Positions 9,441 through 21,401 of a DNA stretch of 64,000 nt are shown one piece after another (position 1 is the first letter of the stretch; the number at the start of each line of letters is the position of its first letter). Under the pieces are notes generated by a model. It saw only the letters and a list, made by a program, of their open reading frames with translations, did not search any database and was not told where the DNA came from. The position numbers were made by a program, and so were the translations under genes. The DNA is from Hedera helix (taxonomy: Eukaryota; Streptophyta; Magnoliopsida; Apiales; Araliaceae): contig OX359283.1 in assembly GCA_947179155.2 (NCBI GenBank), positions 12,450,847 to 12,514,846 of the forward strand, in the 5' to 3' direction.

Positions 9441-11118
9441 TGGTGTGATGTCGCAAGCACCCAAAAATAAAATCTTACTTTTGAAAAATATTAATGTAGT
9501 AGTGTAAGCAAGAGTCGATCCCACAGAGAATGATTAATTTAATTTATATATTTTTGCAAATAAAAATAGGGGGTTTTTGAATTAAAGAAATAAATTAAAT
9601 AAAATTAATTAAAATAAATAAGCAAGTAATTTAATAAAATAAATGAGAAGAAAAAGCCTTGGTTTAAGTTAACATCCACCATCAAGAATTTACAACTGAT
9701 CACTGATACAAGAATAAATCAATTCATATTTTAAATATTCAACGTGGAATAATTACTCCCATTCGAATAATTTTCCTATCTCTCCTTAATTTTAGTTAAG
9801 CAGAAACAAGCGATCTAAATAACCCTTACTACTAAATAATCTCAGACAAGCGCTAAAGATTTAACCTAGTAGCAACATAAAGAAATAGAGAGATCGTTGA
9901 ACTAAACAACACAATCCAAGCGTCTGCATTTAATTTAGATGAATATTTTTCCTAAGGTAAAATAATATTTTGATAAGAAAAATAATTATTAAACTCAGTT
10001 GCTTCACAAATTAAAGTGACCAAACAATTACGGATTTGATATTTAATTTAGCAATAGATTTCAACGAATAATAAACTAGTATGCATCCTAGCAATTAAAC
10101 GAATTAATCATAAAATTAAACACAGAAAAATATTCAATACTCAAAATATAAATTGAACAATTAAAATAAATTAGATCTTACAGTGTAGAAATCTTGATGG
10201 CTTCAATCACTTAAACTAAGAAAAATAAATTAACTACTCATAAAAGTAGAGAACACTAAAGAATAGAAGAAAGAATTTTCATTCTAAGAAAAGTTGTATC
10301 TTACAATGTGTCTCAAACTCTCTATTTATAGGCTCCATAAACCTCCTAAATTATCCAAACCCTAATAGGATTTACAATTAAAAATAAAAGAAAAAGAAAA
10401 TAATTACTATCCTAACCCTAGTTGGAAGTCTAAATAAAATATTAAAAATAAAATAAAGAATTATTGCTTCATTTTCCAAATTAAAATTGGATTTTTATTC
10501 TATTGATTTGTTGCATTACAGTGTAGGAAATCCAAAATAAGGAAGGAAAAGGAAGAAAACTGCTGCTCTGCGCGCTGCCACGTGTCACGACCACGCGGAA
10601 AAGAAGAGAGAGAAAGACAGAAACAGCCGCCAGCCGCCTTTTCCATTGTTACCGTTAGCGCGTGGATTACACGCGCCCGTCCCAAATTGCATAGCCGCGC
10701 ATTGCGCGGTCCCCGCTGCTCCACCAATTCACGAAACGAAGTTGTCTCAGATGACGCCTTAATCAATGCGCGCGCATGGCGCGGAGTTGCCTTATTCAGT
10801 TATTACGATTTTGCCACTGAGCAGTTTATTTACCATTTTGCCATCCAAGTTTTAATAAATTCCTACAAAATAAAATAAAAACATTAAAAATAATATAAAA
10901 TTACTAAAAATAATAACAACACTAAAAATAAATAAAAACACATAAATAAAAAATAAATATAAAAATAATATAAAATTACCTAAATTAACATAAATTAACT
11001 AAAATCCTATAAAACCTATTAAAACCAAAATAAGCTAAATAATTAAACATTTAAGCATTCAATAAATATAAAAACTAAGTATTAGGGCATAAAAATATCG
11101 TATAATTTAACCCTATCA
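9441..11118 (-). repeat. 5' LTR of the gag-only element
   Basis: It is 1678 bp and near-identical to 5122-6827 apart from the 28-bp length difference and about 20 substitutions counted by eye. It contains the TATA box at 10322-10330 and the GC-rich U3 block at about 10560-10790. It would drive the transcript of the element toward lower coordinates. Confidence 0.9.
10322..10330 (-). promoter_or_regulatory. TATA box, 5' LTR of the gag-only element
   Basis: The minus strand reads CCTATAAATAGAGAG, a strong plant TATA context. Transcription is expected to start about 30 bp further, near 10290, giving U3 of about 0.8 kb. Confidence 0.65.
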
Positions 11119-11632
11119 GCAGTTCCACTACCACGCAGTCACCACGACATTTCTTGTAGAGAATTACGCTTGTAGTCACTTCAATCTTCTGATGTAAACA
11201 AGTAACGTCGCCTGAAAAAAGTACAAGATAAGAGGAAAAATCTTTAACTCTAATTTGAGGGGCTTGACAAATAGTTTGCGAAACTGGAGAAAATCAAAGA
11301 CAACTTAAATGAGCGGGGGGGGGGGGGGGGGGGGGGGGGAACCATCCCGATCAGCTCGCCATGGTCAGAGAATAATTAATACCCGATCATCAAATTCTAG
11401 AGATCGGAGACAGAGGTCAAGATCTCCACCACACCATAGAGGAGGCGAGCAACATAAAAAGCAGTGTTGGGACAACCATGTCAGAGAATCATCAGCTCCA
11501 AGGATCTTTCAATGACATGTCAGAGCCATCGGCAAGAAGCCATGCTCTTTTCCTTTCACTAAAGATCTTGAAGAAGCCAAAATTGATAGATCTCTCAAGG
11601 TACCGATTCTAAAGACATATGATGGCACCTGA
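11119..11632 (+). pseudogene. Tat leader and N-terminal gag, cut by Copia-1
   Basis: After the second GCAGT the Tat leader resumes. The gag frame starts near ATG 11309 with Met-Ser followed by a glycine run from a G25 tract, then a basic Arg/Ser-rich region. A frame change near 11517 leads into the family block SFPFTKDLEEAKIDRSLKV with KTYDGT. In Tat gag this block (P-F-T ... Y-D-G) opens the capsid domain. The reading breaks off at 11632 inside that domain and continues at 25960 beyond Copia-1. Confidence 0.7.
11315..11339 (+). repeat. Homopolymer run, 25 G
   Basis: Twenty-five consecutive G lie directly after the gag start region. The run translates as polyglycine. It may be a slippage expansion or a sequencing/assembly artefact. 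Confidence 0.9.
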
Positions 11633-12880
11633 TGAAAGTAGTATGCCCTCAAGCCAATCACATTTGATGTGATAAGCATATACTTTGTAATCTTGTTCAT
11701 TTATTAATAAAAGTATCAAGACATTTCTTTATTCATGATTAATTACTTGAATTAATCAAATGGATAAACCCATAGTTTTCGAGCAATGTTTTTAGAACCA
11801 TCATGAGGATCATGCTAATGAGATCTAAATTCAAGATAGCTCAAAACTAAAATTGTTCCTAATTGTTGGATCACTAAAAAGGGGATTAGTAGATCCGGAT
11901 AGATTGGTACATACTATGCTTGCTCTTATGAAGAGGATGATTGATCTCATAATCATTTGTGTAGAGACACTAAAGCAAGTATGTAGGTGCTTATTAGAGA
12001 ATAAGTTCACTGAACGTGACTCACTCAAGGAACACCTAATGGAGTTTTACTCGTCTGTCAATAGGAGTTCCTTATGTGATAGTCGTACAAGTGATCCTTA
12101 GACTTGAGATCATCTTAGTATCTTGTGTGTACTAAGTTATACTTTGACATATTCCTTAAGACCTATTGGTATATCAAAGGATGTGATTGGGTATAATAAG
12201 GTACACATGGAGATAGATGAATGATCAACAAAGGATCTACCACTTCCAGTAAAGGGAGAGAATGTCCTATGCGATTCAATAAGTGACAACTCAGAAATCC
12301 CTGGCCAGGGTTGAATGAAATTAGAAAGGAGTTTCTAATTTACATTAACTAGAGTTGTGTATTTGTGAATTGAAATGCATATAATCAAATAAATAAGACT
12401 TGATAGAAATTCCGTGTCTTATATTTAATTGAGACATTGTATGGTAGAAGGATTGAATTGTACGGTAACTATTTGCTGAAAGGTTCTTTTACGATTAAAT
12501 GTTGAAATCTATATTATCTGGAAAGTCGACTAATCGCTAAGGGGGCTTACCCTTATTGTGGAATAATTATTTATTCTGAATTAAAGAGTTAATTCGTAAT
12601 AAATGAATTAGAATTGTTCTAATTTATTTATTATACAACCGGTTTAATATGGAGAACCTAAAGGGTCACATCGCAAAAGAGTAATTTTTATTTTAGAAGT
12701 GGATGGCATAATCGTAATAATAAATTAAGTATATTTAATTTATACTATAATGATAGAATAAATTAAATAGCTTAATATTTCTAATTTAGTATTTTAGAAA
12801 TACTAATTATAAATTAATAAGAGGAGTCTTATTATTATTATTATTATTACTATTATTATTACTACTAGAATTATTATTTA

Positions 12881-13136
12881 GTTTCTAAATGGTTTAGGAA
12901 TTAATTAATAAGTAGTAATATTATTATTAAATAATTAAGTTCCTAAATAGTTTTGAAATTATAATTATACTAATAATTAATTAAGTTACTAAATGGTTTA
13001 GTAATTAATTAATAAGAAGTACTCTCATTATTAAATAATTAAGTTCCTAAATAGTTTAGGATTTGTAATTAATTAATTTAGTTCCTAATTAAATTGGGAA
13101 TTAAATTAAAACCCTAATCCTAAATAGTTTAGGAGG
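12881..13136 (+). promoter_or_regulatory. Six palindromic repeats upstream of the Copia TATA box
   Basis: The motif GTTCCTAAATGGTTTAGGAA and variants recur at 12881-12900, 12939-12959, 12984-13004, 13043-13062, 13081-13101 and 13117-13136. Each has self-complementary arms (TTCCTAAA/TTTAGGAA). They end 13 bp before the TATA box. The set is repeated in the 3' LTR (about 25233-25488) and in both Copia-2 LTRs. The position suggests protein-binding sites in U3. Confidence 0.6.
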
Positions 13137-13148
13137 ATTGACTAGATC

Positions 13149-13156
13149 TATAAATA
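13149..13156 (+). promoter_or_regulatory. TATA box, Copia-1 5' LTR
   Basis: TATAAATA lies in the context GATCTATAAATAAGAGG. The equivalent site is at 25501-25508 in the 3' LTR, 44331-44338 and 56151-56158 in Copia-2. Confidence 0.65.
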
Positions 13157-13608
13157 AGAGGAGTCTTATCATAGATCAAGGTTACACACTCTTTCATTAG
13201 ATTAGTGAGAGTACTCCATAATTCTCTAGATCTAAGAGTTAGAGAGAGATAGAGAATTAGGGCTAGCCACCCATGGTTTAGAGAAACCAAGATCCACTTC
13301 TTTAATTCATAGATCTCTTGGTGGATCACCTTTAGAGGCTCAACACTTGGGGAGCTAACATTGATCCGTGGAATCTAATCGGTGAATTTGAAGAAGAACA
13401 TGAAGGATTAAAGGGAGATGAACTTGTACCCGTGGAAACTTGGTTCTACAAAAGTATAAATTCTTTTATCCTTCCTCAATTAATAATAGTCGCATAAGAA
13501 AGATCCGGGTTATTGGTTTGTATAAAAAAATTTAAAATCTGATTTTATTGCTTCCGTTGCGTTTATATAATTTGATTATATGTATGCCAAATTTTTGCAA
13601 ACCAACAG

Positions 13609-13622
13609 TGGCATCAAGAGCC
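13609..13622 (+). other. Primer binding site of Copia-1
   Basis: TGGCATCAAGAGCC follows the LTR by one base. It matches the usual copia primer site for initiator Met tRNA (TGGTATCAGAGCC) with an extra A and one substitution. Confidence 0.8.
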
Positions 13623-13789
13623 AAACTTATGCGAATTATTAATTGTTTTGATTTCATATATGTATTGGTATGCATTTAGAATAATTTATTTGGTATAATT
13701 TATTATATAAAATTATATTTTTATTTATTTAAAGACATCGGATGATTACCGAATTGGTGTTCGCTGTTTTCGGTAATGGATAGCTTCAG

Positions 13790-13837
<48 letters not shown>

Positions 13838-15035
13838 AACCATTTTTCGGTAAAGTGGACATGTATAAAGCAACAAAGCAGCACTTTCAGAATTGTGATG
13901 TTAATAATGGATTGTCCCGAATTTTGTGTCCCTTTCCCTAAACTGCTGCACTGTTTCGGCTTTATCATGATTGTTTTTGGATTTATATATATGATATATT
14001 TGTATCCGAAATCACTGCTATATATTGGTTGGTAATATGAGTACCAAATTAATTAACATGTTTGGTAATACAAACTGTTGCCGCACGGTTAGTATTACAA
14101 GCTTGTCCCGAATTTTATGTCACATAAAAATATGTCAATTGGATAGCCACGGTTTTGGAGTCACTAAAGCCATAAAGCATGTTTTGGTATATATATTATG
14201 TATATATATATGTTTACAAATTTGGTGACCATCATTATTATTATATATATAGATTACCGAATGCATATATATATATATATATATATATTAATTAGCCAAA
14301 CAGTTTGGTAATATTATGCAGATTTTAAAATTTCAAAATAAAAGAGTTTATTTTGTGTAATTTTAAAATAATAAAAATAAATAGTTTATTTTTAAATAAT
14401 TTTATAATTAAAATAAAAGGTTTATTTTAAATATGAAATTGGATTTCATGCAACTTTAATTGCCCATTAAATGATACCAATACATATATGGAATGTTTTA
14501 TTCATGTGATGAATATTATTTATTGGTATATATGTTGATATATATGATAATAAATGAGATTGATTATGGACTATTGACCAATGTGATTGGATTTAATTTT
14601 AATTAAATGCATGAATGAATGAATTTTAATAAATGGGGACTGCGTACCTCGTTTTTCTAATTTTTCTTATGTATAATTCTATCTCTCTCCTATGTACTTT
14701 CCCTTGACTGTTGATCAAGGTTTCTATTTATTGTAAATAATTTGTAATATGATTAGTTAGAATTATTTTGAAGAATTGGAGCAAAGAAGCAAGGAGCGCA
14801 TGAAGACCCGTTTGTAATAGAGCTCGAATTTAAATGTAATAGTTATATTTAATTTAATTTATTCTTGCACCTAGGTTTGACCAATTGGTTTATTTGGTGG
14901 CTCGAATAAATCAAACTAGAATAAAAGTCCGTAATCAATCCAAGTAGAATATAGTATTCTATATGTGCATGCTTATTTATATATATTATATATTATCAAA
15001 CATGCTTCGCATGTTAAATAATATGACGAGTATTT

Positions 15036-15077
<42 letters not shown>

Positions 15078-15880
15078 CGCGCTAAACAAGATGAGACAAT
15101 TAATATTAATAAACCCCTCATGATGTAGAATACATATTATTTATAAAATGAATTAAAATGTTTAATTCATGAATTAAAATGTTTAATTCATGAATTAAAG
15201 GAGTTTAATTCAATTAAATAAAATTAGAATTGTTCTAATTTATTTATTCTACTACTCATAATATTAAGTTGCAACGTTCAAAAATATTTATTAAAAATAT
15301 CGAACGTTGCCTTCTAGCATGGTAAAACGATAGAGTATCAAATAATCATTATAAGTTTGTTGTGTCACACAAGGCTTATATTAATTTTTTGAGATGTTGT
15401 TTTATCACATTTGATGTTTATAAAAAGATTTGAACATTACTGTTTTGTTGTGTCACACACGGACATTCTTTTTCTCTTCTAATATAAGAAAATGGTAGGT
15501 TGGACTTAACTTAGATAATTTTGATTTGGATGTGTCACACATGATCATAATAATCTAAGAGGCAAAATAAAAGGAGTTACATATTGATGTAATTGACAAG
15601 AGTTGTCTACCTATTTATTTATATATGGTTTGTTGTGTCACACAAGGCTATATACATTTGAAATAGGATCCTTATTCTCACTAGCAAATTTTTAATTAGA
15701 TTTGCCGAACTATATAAGGAGGGTAATATAGTTTGATGAAAATAGTGGGAGACACCATTTTAAATAAAGACCTAATTTATTTTGGTAAATTAATAAAATG
15801 AATGCATGTTAATGTTGTTATGAATTCACTTAAAGAATATTGCTATATTTAATTCACTAACACTACATAGCATAATGTAT
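13623..15880 (+). other. Long noncoding leader of Copia-1
   Basis: No coding signal is seen in these 2.3 kb. The stretch contains AT runs at 13793-13833 and 14264-14288 and an (AT)n(GT)n run at 15035-15078. It also has several TTACCAAA/TTTGGTAA-type inverted words (13740-14330) and the repeated TGTGTCACACA palindrome at 15361-15644. Copia-2 has the same layout at 49549-51400, so the leader belongs to the family. Confidence 0.7.
15361..15644 (+). repeat. Four copies of the palindrome TGTGTCACACA
   Basis: Copies lie at 15361-15371, 15449-15459, 15531-15541 and 15634-15644, spaced about 80-100 bp. The sequence around each differs, so this is not a simple tandem duplication. Copia-2 keeps the word at about 50929-50939 (one change), 51011-51021 and 51112-51123 (one change), with a mutated copy near 50874. 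Confidence 0.8.
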
Positions 15881-16773
15881 GCTAACAATTAATTGAACCG
15901 AATTGTTCGGATTGATTAAACAAATTTGAGAATAGTTCTCAATGCTGGAAAGCTAGCAAATGTCCTAAATTTGTCTATTCCTACAAACGTTGTAGACTAA
16001 GCCTCTGAGGAAGAAATTGCTATTTTATTAAATGGCAAGATGATGCAAGGGTGACTCAATGCATCATACTCGCATCCATAAGTATCAAGTTACAGCGTCA
16101 ACACGAGAAAATGGATGCACCTACTATATTGCTGCACATTCAATAGTTGTATGGTGAGCAAAGTAGGTCAACTAGATATAAGATATCTGAGGAGCTCTTC
16201 CGATCTATAATAACCAATGACACTACAGTAAAAGACACATGTCCTAAAGATGATCATTTGGATTGGTCAATTAGGACAACCAGTTTTGTCAAGGATGGAG
16301 AGTTGACTCAAGATACGATCTTGTAGTCACTCACTGACTCTAATTCACAATATGTTGTGAACTTCAAACATTAATAAGCTAGAAGTCAGTTTAACTGATT
16401 TGGTTAAATATGTTGAAGACTGTTGAGAGTCACTTTCCTTCCTAGAAAAACAAAGTCTTACTCGTAGATGAATCTTCTAAGCGGAGGAAGATGGCCAAAG
16501 GTATTTCTGAGGAGTCAGAAAGAGTAGAAGGCAAAAGAAAGACTAAACAAAGGACATAAATAAAAGTGATCCCGAGGGCAAAGGAGTTTGCTTTCATTGC
16601 GATAAGCTAGGACACTGGAAGAATAACTGCAAGAGAGTTGTAGTAGTTAAGTAGAAGAAGTTTAGTGAAACTTCAGCTACAGATATATATTTGTTCATAA
16701 TGAAATAGAAATTTCTATAAGTCAAGTTCTACTTAGGTATTAGATACCGAATGGTGGTATCACATATGCAAGT
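15880..16773 (+). pseudogene. Copia-1 gag with zinc knuckle
   Basis: Broken frames show the copia gag series: MDAPTILLH, RYKISEELFRS, DTCPKDDHLDW, FVKDGELTQDTIL and LTDSNSQYVVNF. A knuckle at 16589-16630 (CFHCDKLGHWKNNC, CX2CX4HX4C) is intact. Several stops and frame changes lie before it, and a stop follows soon after. Gag forms the particle and binds the RNA. The end at 16773 is the insertion point of a solo LTR, and protease follows at 21402. Confidence 0.8.
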
Positions 16774-17850
16774 TGTAATGACCGAGAAAATTACGAACCC
16801 AATTTTTTTTTTTATTTAATTATATCCATAAAAAAATATGAGGTATGAAGTATGTGTGTATGTGTTAAGTTGTATGATGAGAATTATTAAATTAGTTAAT
16901 TAAATTAATTAACTAAAGAAGGAAAAAGATTGTAAGAGAAGCTTATGTGATGAAATCACAAAGCTTGAATGTTGTCCTTGTATGACAATTAAGAAGTTTT
17001 ATAATGAACAAGGTAATTACTTGTATAAATAATGAGAAAGAAGAAGCAAGTAAATTATTAAAGATAACCCCAATGTGGGAATAATTATTTGTGTATGGTT
17101 AACTATATTATAAACCCAATTTGATGATAAGGGTTAGTGAATGAATTAATTTAATCAAGTCCAATGTACTTGTAATAATATGTGTTAGGGTTTTATTAAA
17201 ACAAACCCAGGAATTTGTAAGTGATAGTGTTATGTAAGCTAATTTAATTAAGGAGTCCAATGGACTTATAAATAACAAATCTAATTGGATTATATTTTAA
17301 ATCCAAATGAGTTGTTAAACTAGGTCAATTAAGTTTACCTATTAGTTTATGTAATTAATTTAATTACTAGTCCATGTAATTTATTAAATAAGACCAATGC
17401 TTATTTTAATTAAAAGTAGCATAGTTATGTAAATGCTAGCCCAATGTGTGATATAAATTGAGCCCAAACAATTTAATTGAATGAACCCAATATAATTTAA
17501 TTCTAAGATCCAAGGTGGAGCCCAATAAGCTTGTATAGGTGAATATGTATACATATATTAGTGTATATATATATGGATACTTATATAATTATATAAGACT
17601 TAAAAATAAAGTCAAATTGGAGAAATAAATGGTCAATCTCGAATTTTGGGGCCCACATGGATATAAAGCTAGCTTGTTGGATGATTTTGGAGTGTAAATT
17701 GGTCCAAGCAACCCCCAACCACCCTAGTCAATCAAAGGGTCAATCCAAAAGTCTATCAAGTGGTCATTCCATGCATAGTAAGCAAGATTAGAGCCTTAAT
17801 TGACCAAGTGTTGGTTGATTAAGAACTTAATTGGGAGAGTCCTAGACTTC

Positions 17851-17858
17851 TATAAATA
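17851..17858 (+). promoter_or_regulatory. TATA box of the solo LTR
   Basis: TATAAATA in the context CTTCTATAAATAAGAAGG, about 1.08 kb from the LTR start. The tandem array and GC-rich block would lie downstream, in the transcribed part. Confidence 0.6.
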
Positions 17859-18774
17859 AGAAGGAACAAAGACTTGTTTATGTTGTTTGTTCATTTGCTA
17901 AGTTATAGAGAGAGAAGCTCTAGAGAGAAGTTAGAGCTTTTGTGAGATAATACTTGAGAGATGCTAGAGTGCTACTCATTTTGGGGAAGAGAAGAAGAAG
18001 AGGAGTTCTAGCTTAGCAAGAAGAAGAGCTCCATTAAAGGTTCAAAAATGTTTTATCTCTTCCTTAATTCATTTTTGTGGTTTAAATATGTTTTGTATGG
18101 TCAAAATATATTTTTAACCAATCAAAACTCGTTTTGACGATCTAGAAGTATTTAACTATGTAATATATGTATATTCAAAGTTCTATGTGTTTATATCATG
18201 TTTTGGTATGTGTGAAAGGCATAAAATTAGAAGAAATGTCTATATGGATATTTACCGGTAAAACCTTAGGTACCTATGTGCTATTTAATGTTGTAGTTTG
18301 AAATATACAAGTTGGAAATTAATTTCTATGAGTTTTAAAGAAAAACCCAACTTGAAGTTTTCAAAAATATTGAATAACAAAGAAGTTATAGCTTTTACCG
18401 TGAAAGATGTCGTTTTTAAACCCTAGATGGTTCGATCCGTAAATTTCGTGTAAAACGTTTTCAAAAAGACGATCGAACCATGGAATATTGTAAAACAAGA
18501 GGTTAGGAACACAACAACACTAAGTTGGTGTTATTTGGATGTGTAGAGTTTATTTTATTCAAGTTTGAACCATTAAAACTAAGGATTTGTGAAGTTAGTT
18601 TTCACTTTGACCTTGTGAGCGATTTTAAGCTTAGATCCGTTTGGAATTTGGATTTGCAAACTAAAGAGAAGTTGTAGATCTTGAAATTCTACACAATTTA
18701 GACTCAATCACTCAAAAATAGTTCCGTATGAAAAAGTTATGACAGTTTTAGTAAATGAGGTACGGATAGCCAAA

Positions 18775-18862
18775 ATGAGCGCCGCCAGCGCTCGAACCTT
18801 CTGTTTTGAGCGCCGGCAGCTCTCAAATAACACTATGACAAGTGCCGCCAGCGCTGGTACAA
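18775..18862. repeat. GC-rich near-palindromic block in the LTR
   Basis: AGCGCCGCCAGCGCT (18778-18792) and two related words (GAGCGCCGGCAGCTC and GTGCCGCCAGCGCTGG) stand out from A/T-rich surroundings. Comparable GC-rich blocks with different letters lie at the equivalent place in the other LTRs (29060-29172, 40865-41000, 46605-46642, 61147-61176). Confidence 0.7.
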
Positions 18863-19084
18863 ATTTAAAAAGTCCAAATTTTGATATTTTAAAGTTTTAT
18901 CAAGTCGGAACTCCGGTTTAACTTATCGGTTAATGAAAAGTCTAAACGAAACACCGTTAGGGACTCAAAACCTAAGATAAACATGTAAAATGAATGTGTT
19001 TGGATATTAAACCAATATATATTAGTAACTAATAGGTAGCCAAATGTTTAAAATAAAGAATAAGGTTAACACAATTAAAAAGTT

Positions 19085-20260
19085 AACTATTAGTATTGTT
19101 ATAAGATTATTAAAATATTAATAAATGATCAATAATATTAGTATATGATTAAAATGTTATTAAATGGTTAATAATATTAATATACGATTAAAATATTATT
19201 AAATGGTTAATAATATTAATAAGTGATTAAAATATTATTAAATGATTAATAATATTAATAAATGATTAAAATATTATCAAATAATTAATAATATTAATAA
19301 ATGATTAAAATATTATTAAATGGTTAATAATATTAATATGTGATTAAAATATTATTAAATGATTAATAATATTAATAAATAATTAAAATATTATTAAATG
19401 GTTAATAATATTAGTAAGTGAATAGAATATTATTAAATGATTAATAATATTAACAAATGATAAAGAATATTATTAAATGATTAATAATATTATTAAAAGA
19501 GTTAAATATTATTAAATTGTTAATAATATTTATAAACGATTAAAATATTATTTGATAAATAATATTATTGGAAAGAGTGTAAGACATCATTAAATTATTA
19601 ATAATGTTAATATGTGATTGAGATATTATTATATAATTATAATATGAATGAGGAAATAGAATATTATTAAATGGTTAATAATATTAACGAGAGAAGAAAA
19701 TAATATTAAATGATATTATTTTGAGAGTAAAATATTATTAATTGGATACTAATATTTATAAGTTATTGAAGATATTATTTGATAAATAATATTATTTGAA
19801 GAGTAAGACATTATTAATAATGTTAACATATGATTGAAATATTATTAAATGATTAATAATATTAACTAAGGATAATGATATTATTAAAGGATTAATAATA
19901 TTATTGAGAAGATAAAATATTATTAAATGGTTAATAATATTTATAAATGATTAACATATTATTTGATAATTAATATCATTGGGGATTGTGTAAAATATTA
20001 TTTAATTATTAATAATGTTAGTAAGTGTTTGAGATAATAAATAGATTAAGAGGATTATTAGATGGTTAATAATATTGAGGAGCTAAGTGATTTATTATTG
20101 AAATAATAAATGGTTAAAATATTATTATACGATTAATAATATTATAGGTGGTAATTATATATTATCAAAGTAGATAATATTATAAAGCAATGAAGTGAGG
20201 GTTATGTGAGTTAAAATATTATCAAGGGATTGATAATAGTATTAAGAGTTTTAAGGTTAA
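19085..20260. repeat. AT-rich tandem array, about 39-bp unit
   Basis: Repeated units built from TTAATAATATTAATAAATGATTAAAATATTATTAAATG continue for about 1.2 kb and become more diverged toward the right. AATAATATT and AATATTATT within each unit are complementary to each other. It is the inverted counterpart of the arrays in the minus-oriented LTRs. Confidence 0.8.
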
Positions 20261-21401
20261 GTGATAGATGATTTATGACATATATGTTAAGGTTATTAAT
20301 GTTAAATAAACCTATATGTGTTATGCTAATTGGAGGATCAATGTTATTTGAATATTAGGTCACCCAAATGAAGTATATTTAAGTTGAATAGCAGTAGTCA
20401 GCAGAACAGACAAGTTATTCTTAACCCTAACTTGTATTTATTGTTGCAAGTTTCCTTCAACTTTATATACATTGAGCTATTCAAATTATTGTTGAGCAAA
20501 TTCTACACTCGTAGTTATTTGACAGAACTTAAAGTGGATTAATTATCTAAAATTATTCCACCTCATTATTGGTTATTGTATTCACACATAGTGCCTTTGC
20601 AAATGTTATAGTTCAATAATTTACGAACTGTTTAAGAATGTCTAAGCTAATTGTTTCGGTTAGACAAATGCATGTTTAAATTCATCTAATTGAATATTAT
20701 GAAAGCTTATCCAAACCATTGGCTGGTGCGGATTCTTACAGTAAGACTGAGAAAGAACAACCCTAGTTAAAGGGGATTTTTATTTGTCGGGAAATCGAAT
20801 GCGCGCAAGAAATCTAAATGTTATGCATATACATAGGACATGAGAGGACTGATCCCCTCGAGTGTCCCGTTATTTTTAACAAGGTTTCAGACATTGTATG
20901 TCTGTTCTACCTTAGTAGCAGTTCATGGTCCATTGAGACCACTCAGCAGTAAAGAGTCAATCTATTCTTTTATTGAACATTGATTCTTGTTATTTCACAA
21001 TTGTTATTTATTGTTGAAACTTTCGAAGATAAATCTTTTTCATTCATGATATATCATTTCTTGTTTATTTAAACTTGCTGGGCAAAGTAGTTGCTCACCC
21101 TTGCTATATCATGAACTATTTTCAGTTAAGCCGAGTGATCTAAGGAGTACCACGACAAAGGAAAGATGAACGAGTAGACGCAATTAGTCGTACTATATGT
21201 GTAAACCTTTTTGTTTATTATAAGGTAATGATGATGTATTAAGGTTAGTGGAACCTGGGATTGAAGGTACGTTTCGTAATGAAATTATATATGTTTTCCG
21301 CGAGTTATTGACGTTTTAGTTTACGAATGTTTGTCAAGTGATGAATAGTGAGCACCGAACCCGAGGTTCAAAGGAACCGGATTTGGGGGCGTCACACAAG
21401 T

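Larger units (their letters stand above)
5122..11118 (-). mobile_element. Complete gag-only LTR retrotransposon (TR-GAG type, Athila-derived)
   Basis: The unit is 5997 bp, with long terminal repeats at both ends starting TGGTGTGATG and ending CCCTATCA. It is flanked by a perfect 5-bp target duplication, GCAGT at 5117-5121 and 11119-11123. The minus strand reads 5' LTR, tRNA-Asp primer site, gag-like ORF, two hairpins, polypurine tract and 3' LTR. No protease, RT, RNase H or integrase is present in the 2.6-kb interior. Plant elements with only a gag domain between LTRs are known as TR-GAGs and must borrow pol. The two LTRs differ by roughly 20 substitutions by eye plus one 28-bp indel, so insertion is fairly recent. 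Confidence 0.9.
11633..13607 (+). repeat. 5' LTR of Copia-1
   Basis: It is 1975 bp, with TG...CA ends. It has a TATA box at 13149-13156, an ATT microsatellite at 12832-12872 and a run of six palindromic elements just upstream of the TATA box. The only ORFs are short and are repeated in the 3' LTR. Confidence 0.9.
16774..21396 (+). mobile_element. 4.6-kb solo LTR (Tekay-like) inside Copia-1
   Basis: It starts TGTAATGACC and ends GGGGGCGTCACA, with the perfect target duplication CAAGT at 16769-16773 and 21397-21401. It has no coding region, primer site or polypurine tract. TATA is at 17851-17858, a GC-rich near-palindromic block at 18775-18862 and an AT-rich tandem array at about 19085-20260. 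End sequences and internal order match the LTRs of the chromovirus at 27177-42556. A solo LTR arises when the two LTRs of an element recombine. Confidence 0.9.

Noticed and set aside
11309..11515. Glycine-rich protein gene
   Set aside because: The glycines come from a G25 run at the start of a Tat gag remnant.
11831..12101. Overlapping ORFs in the Copia LTRs (also 24174-24444, 13129-13329, 25481-25681)
   Set aside because: They are identical by LTR duplication, have no motif and lie in U3 or across the TATA box.
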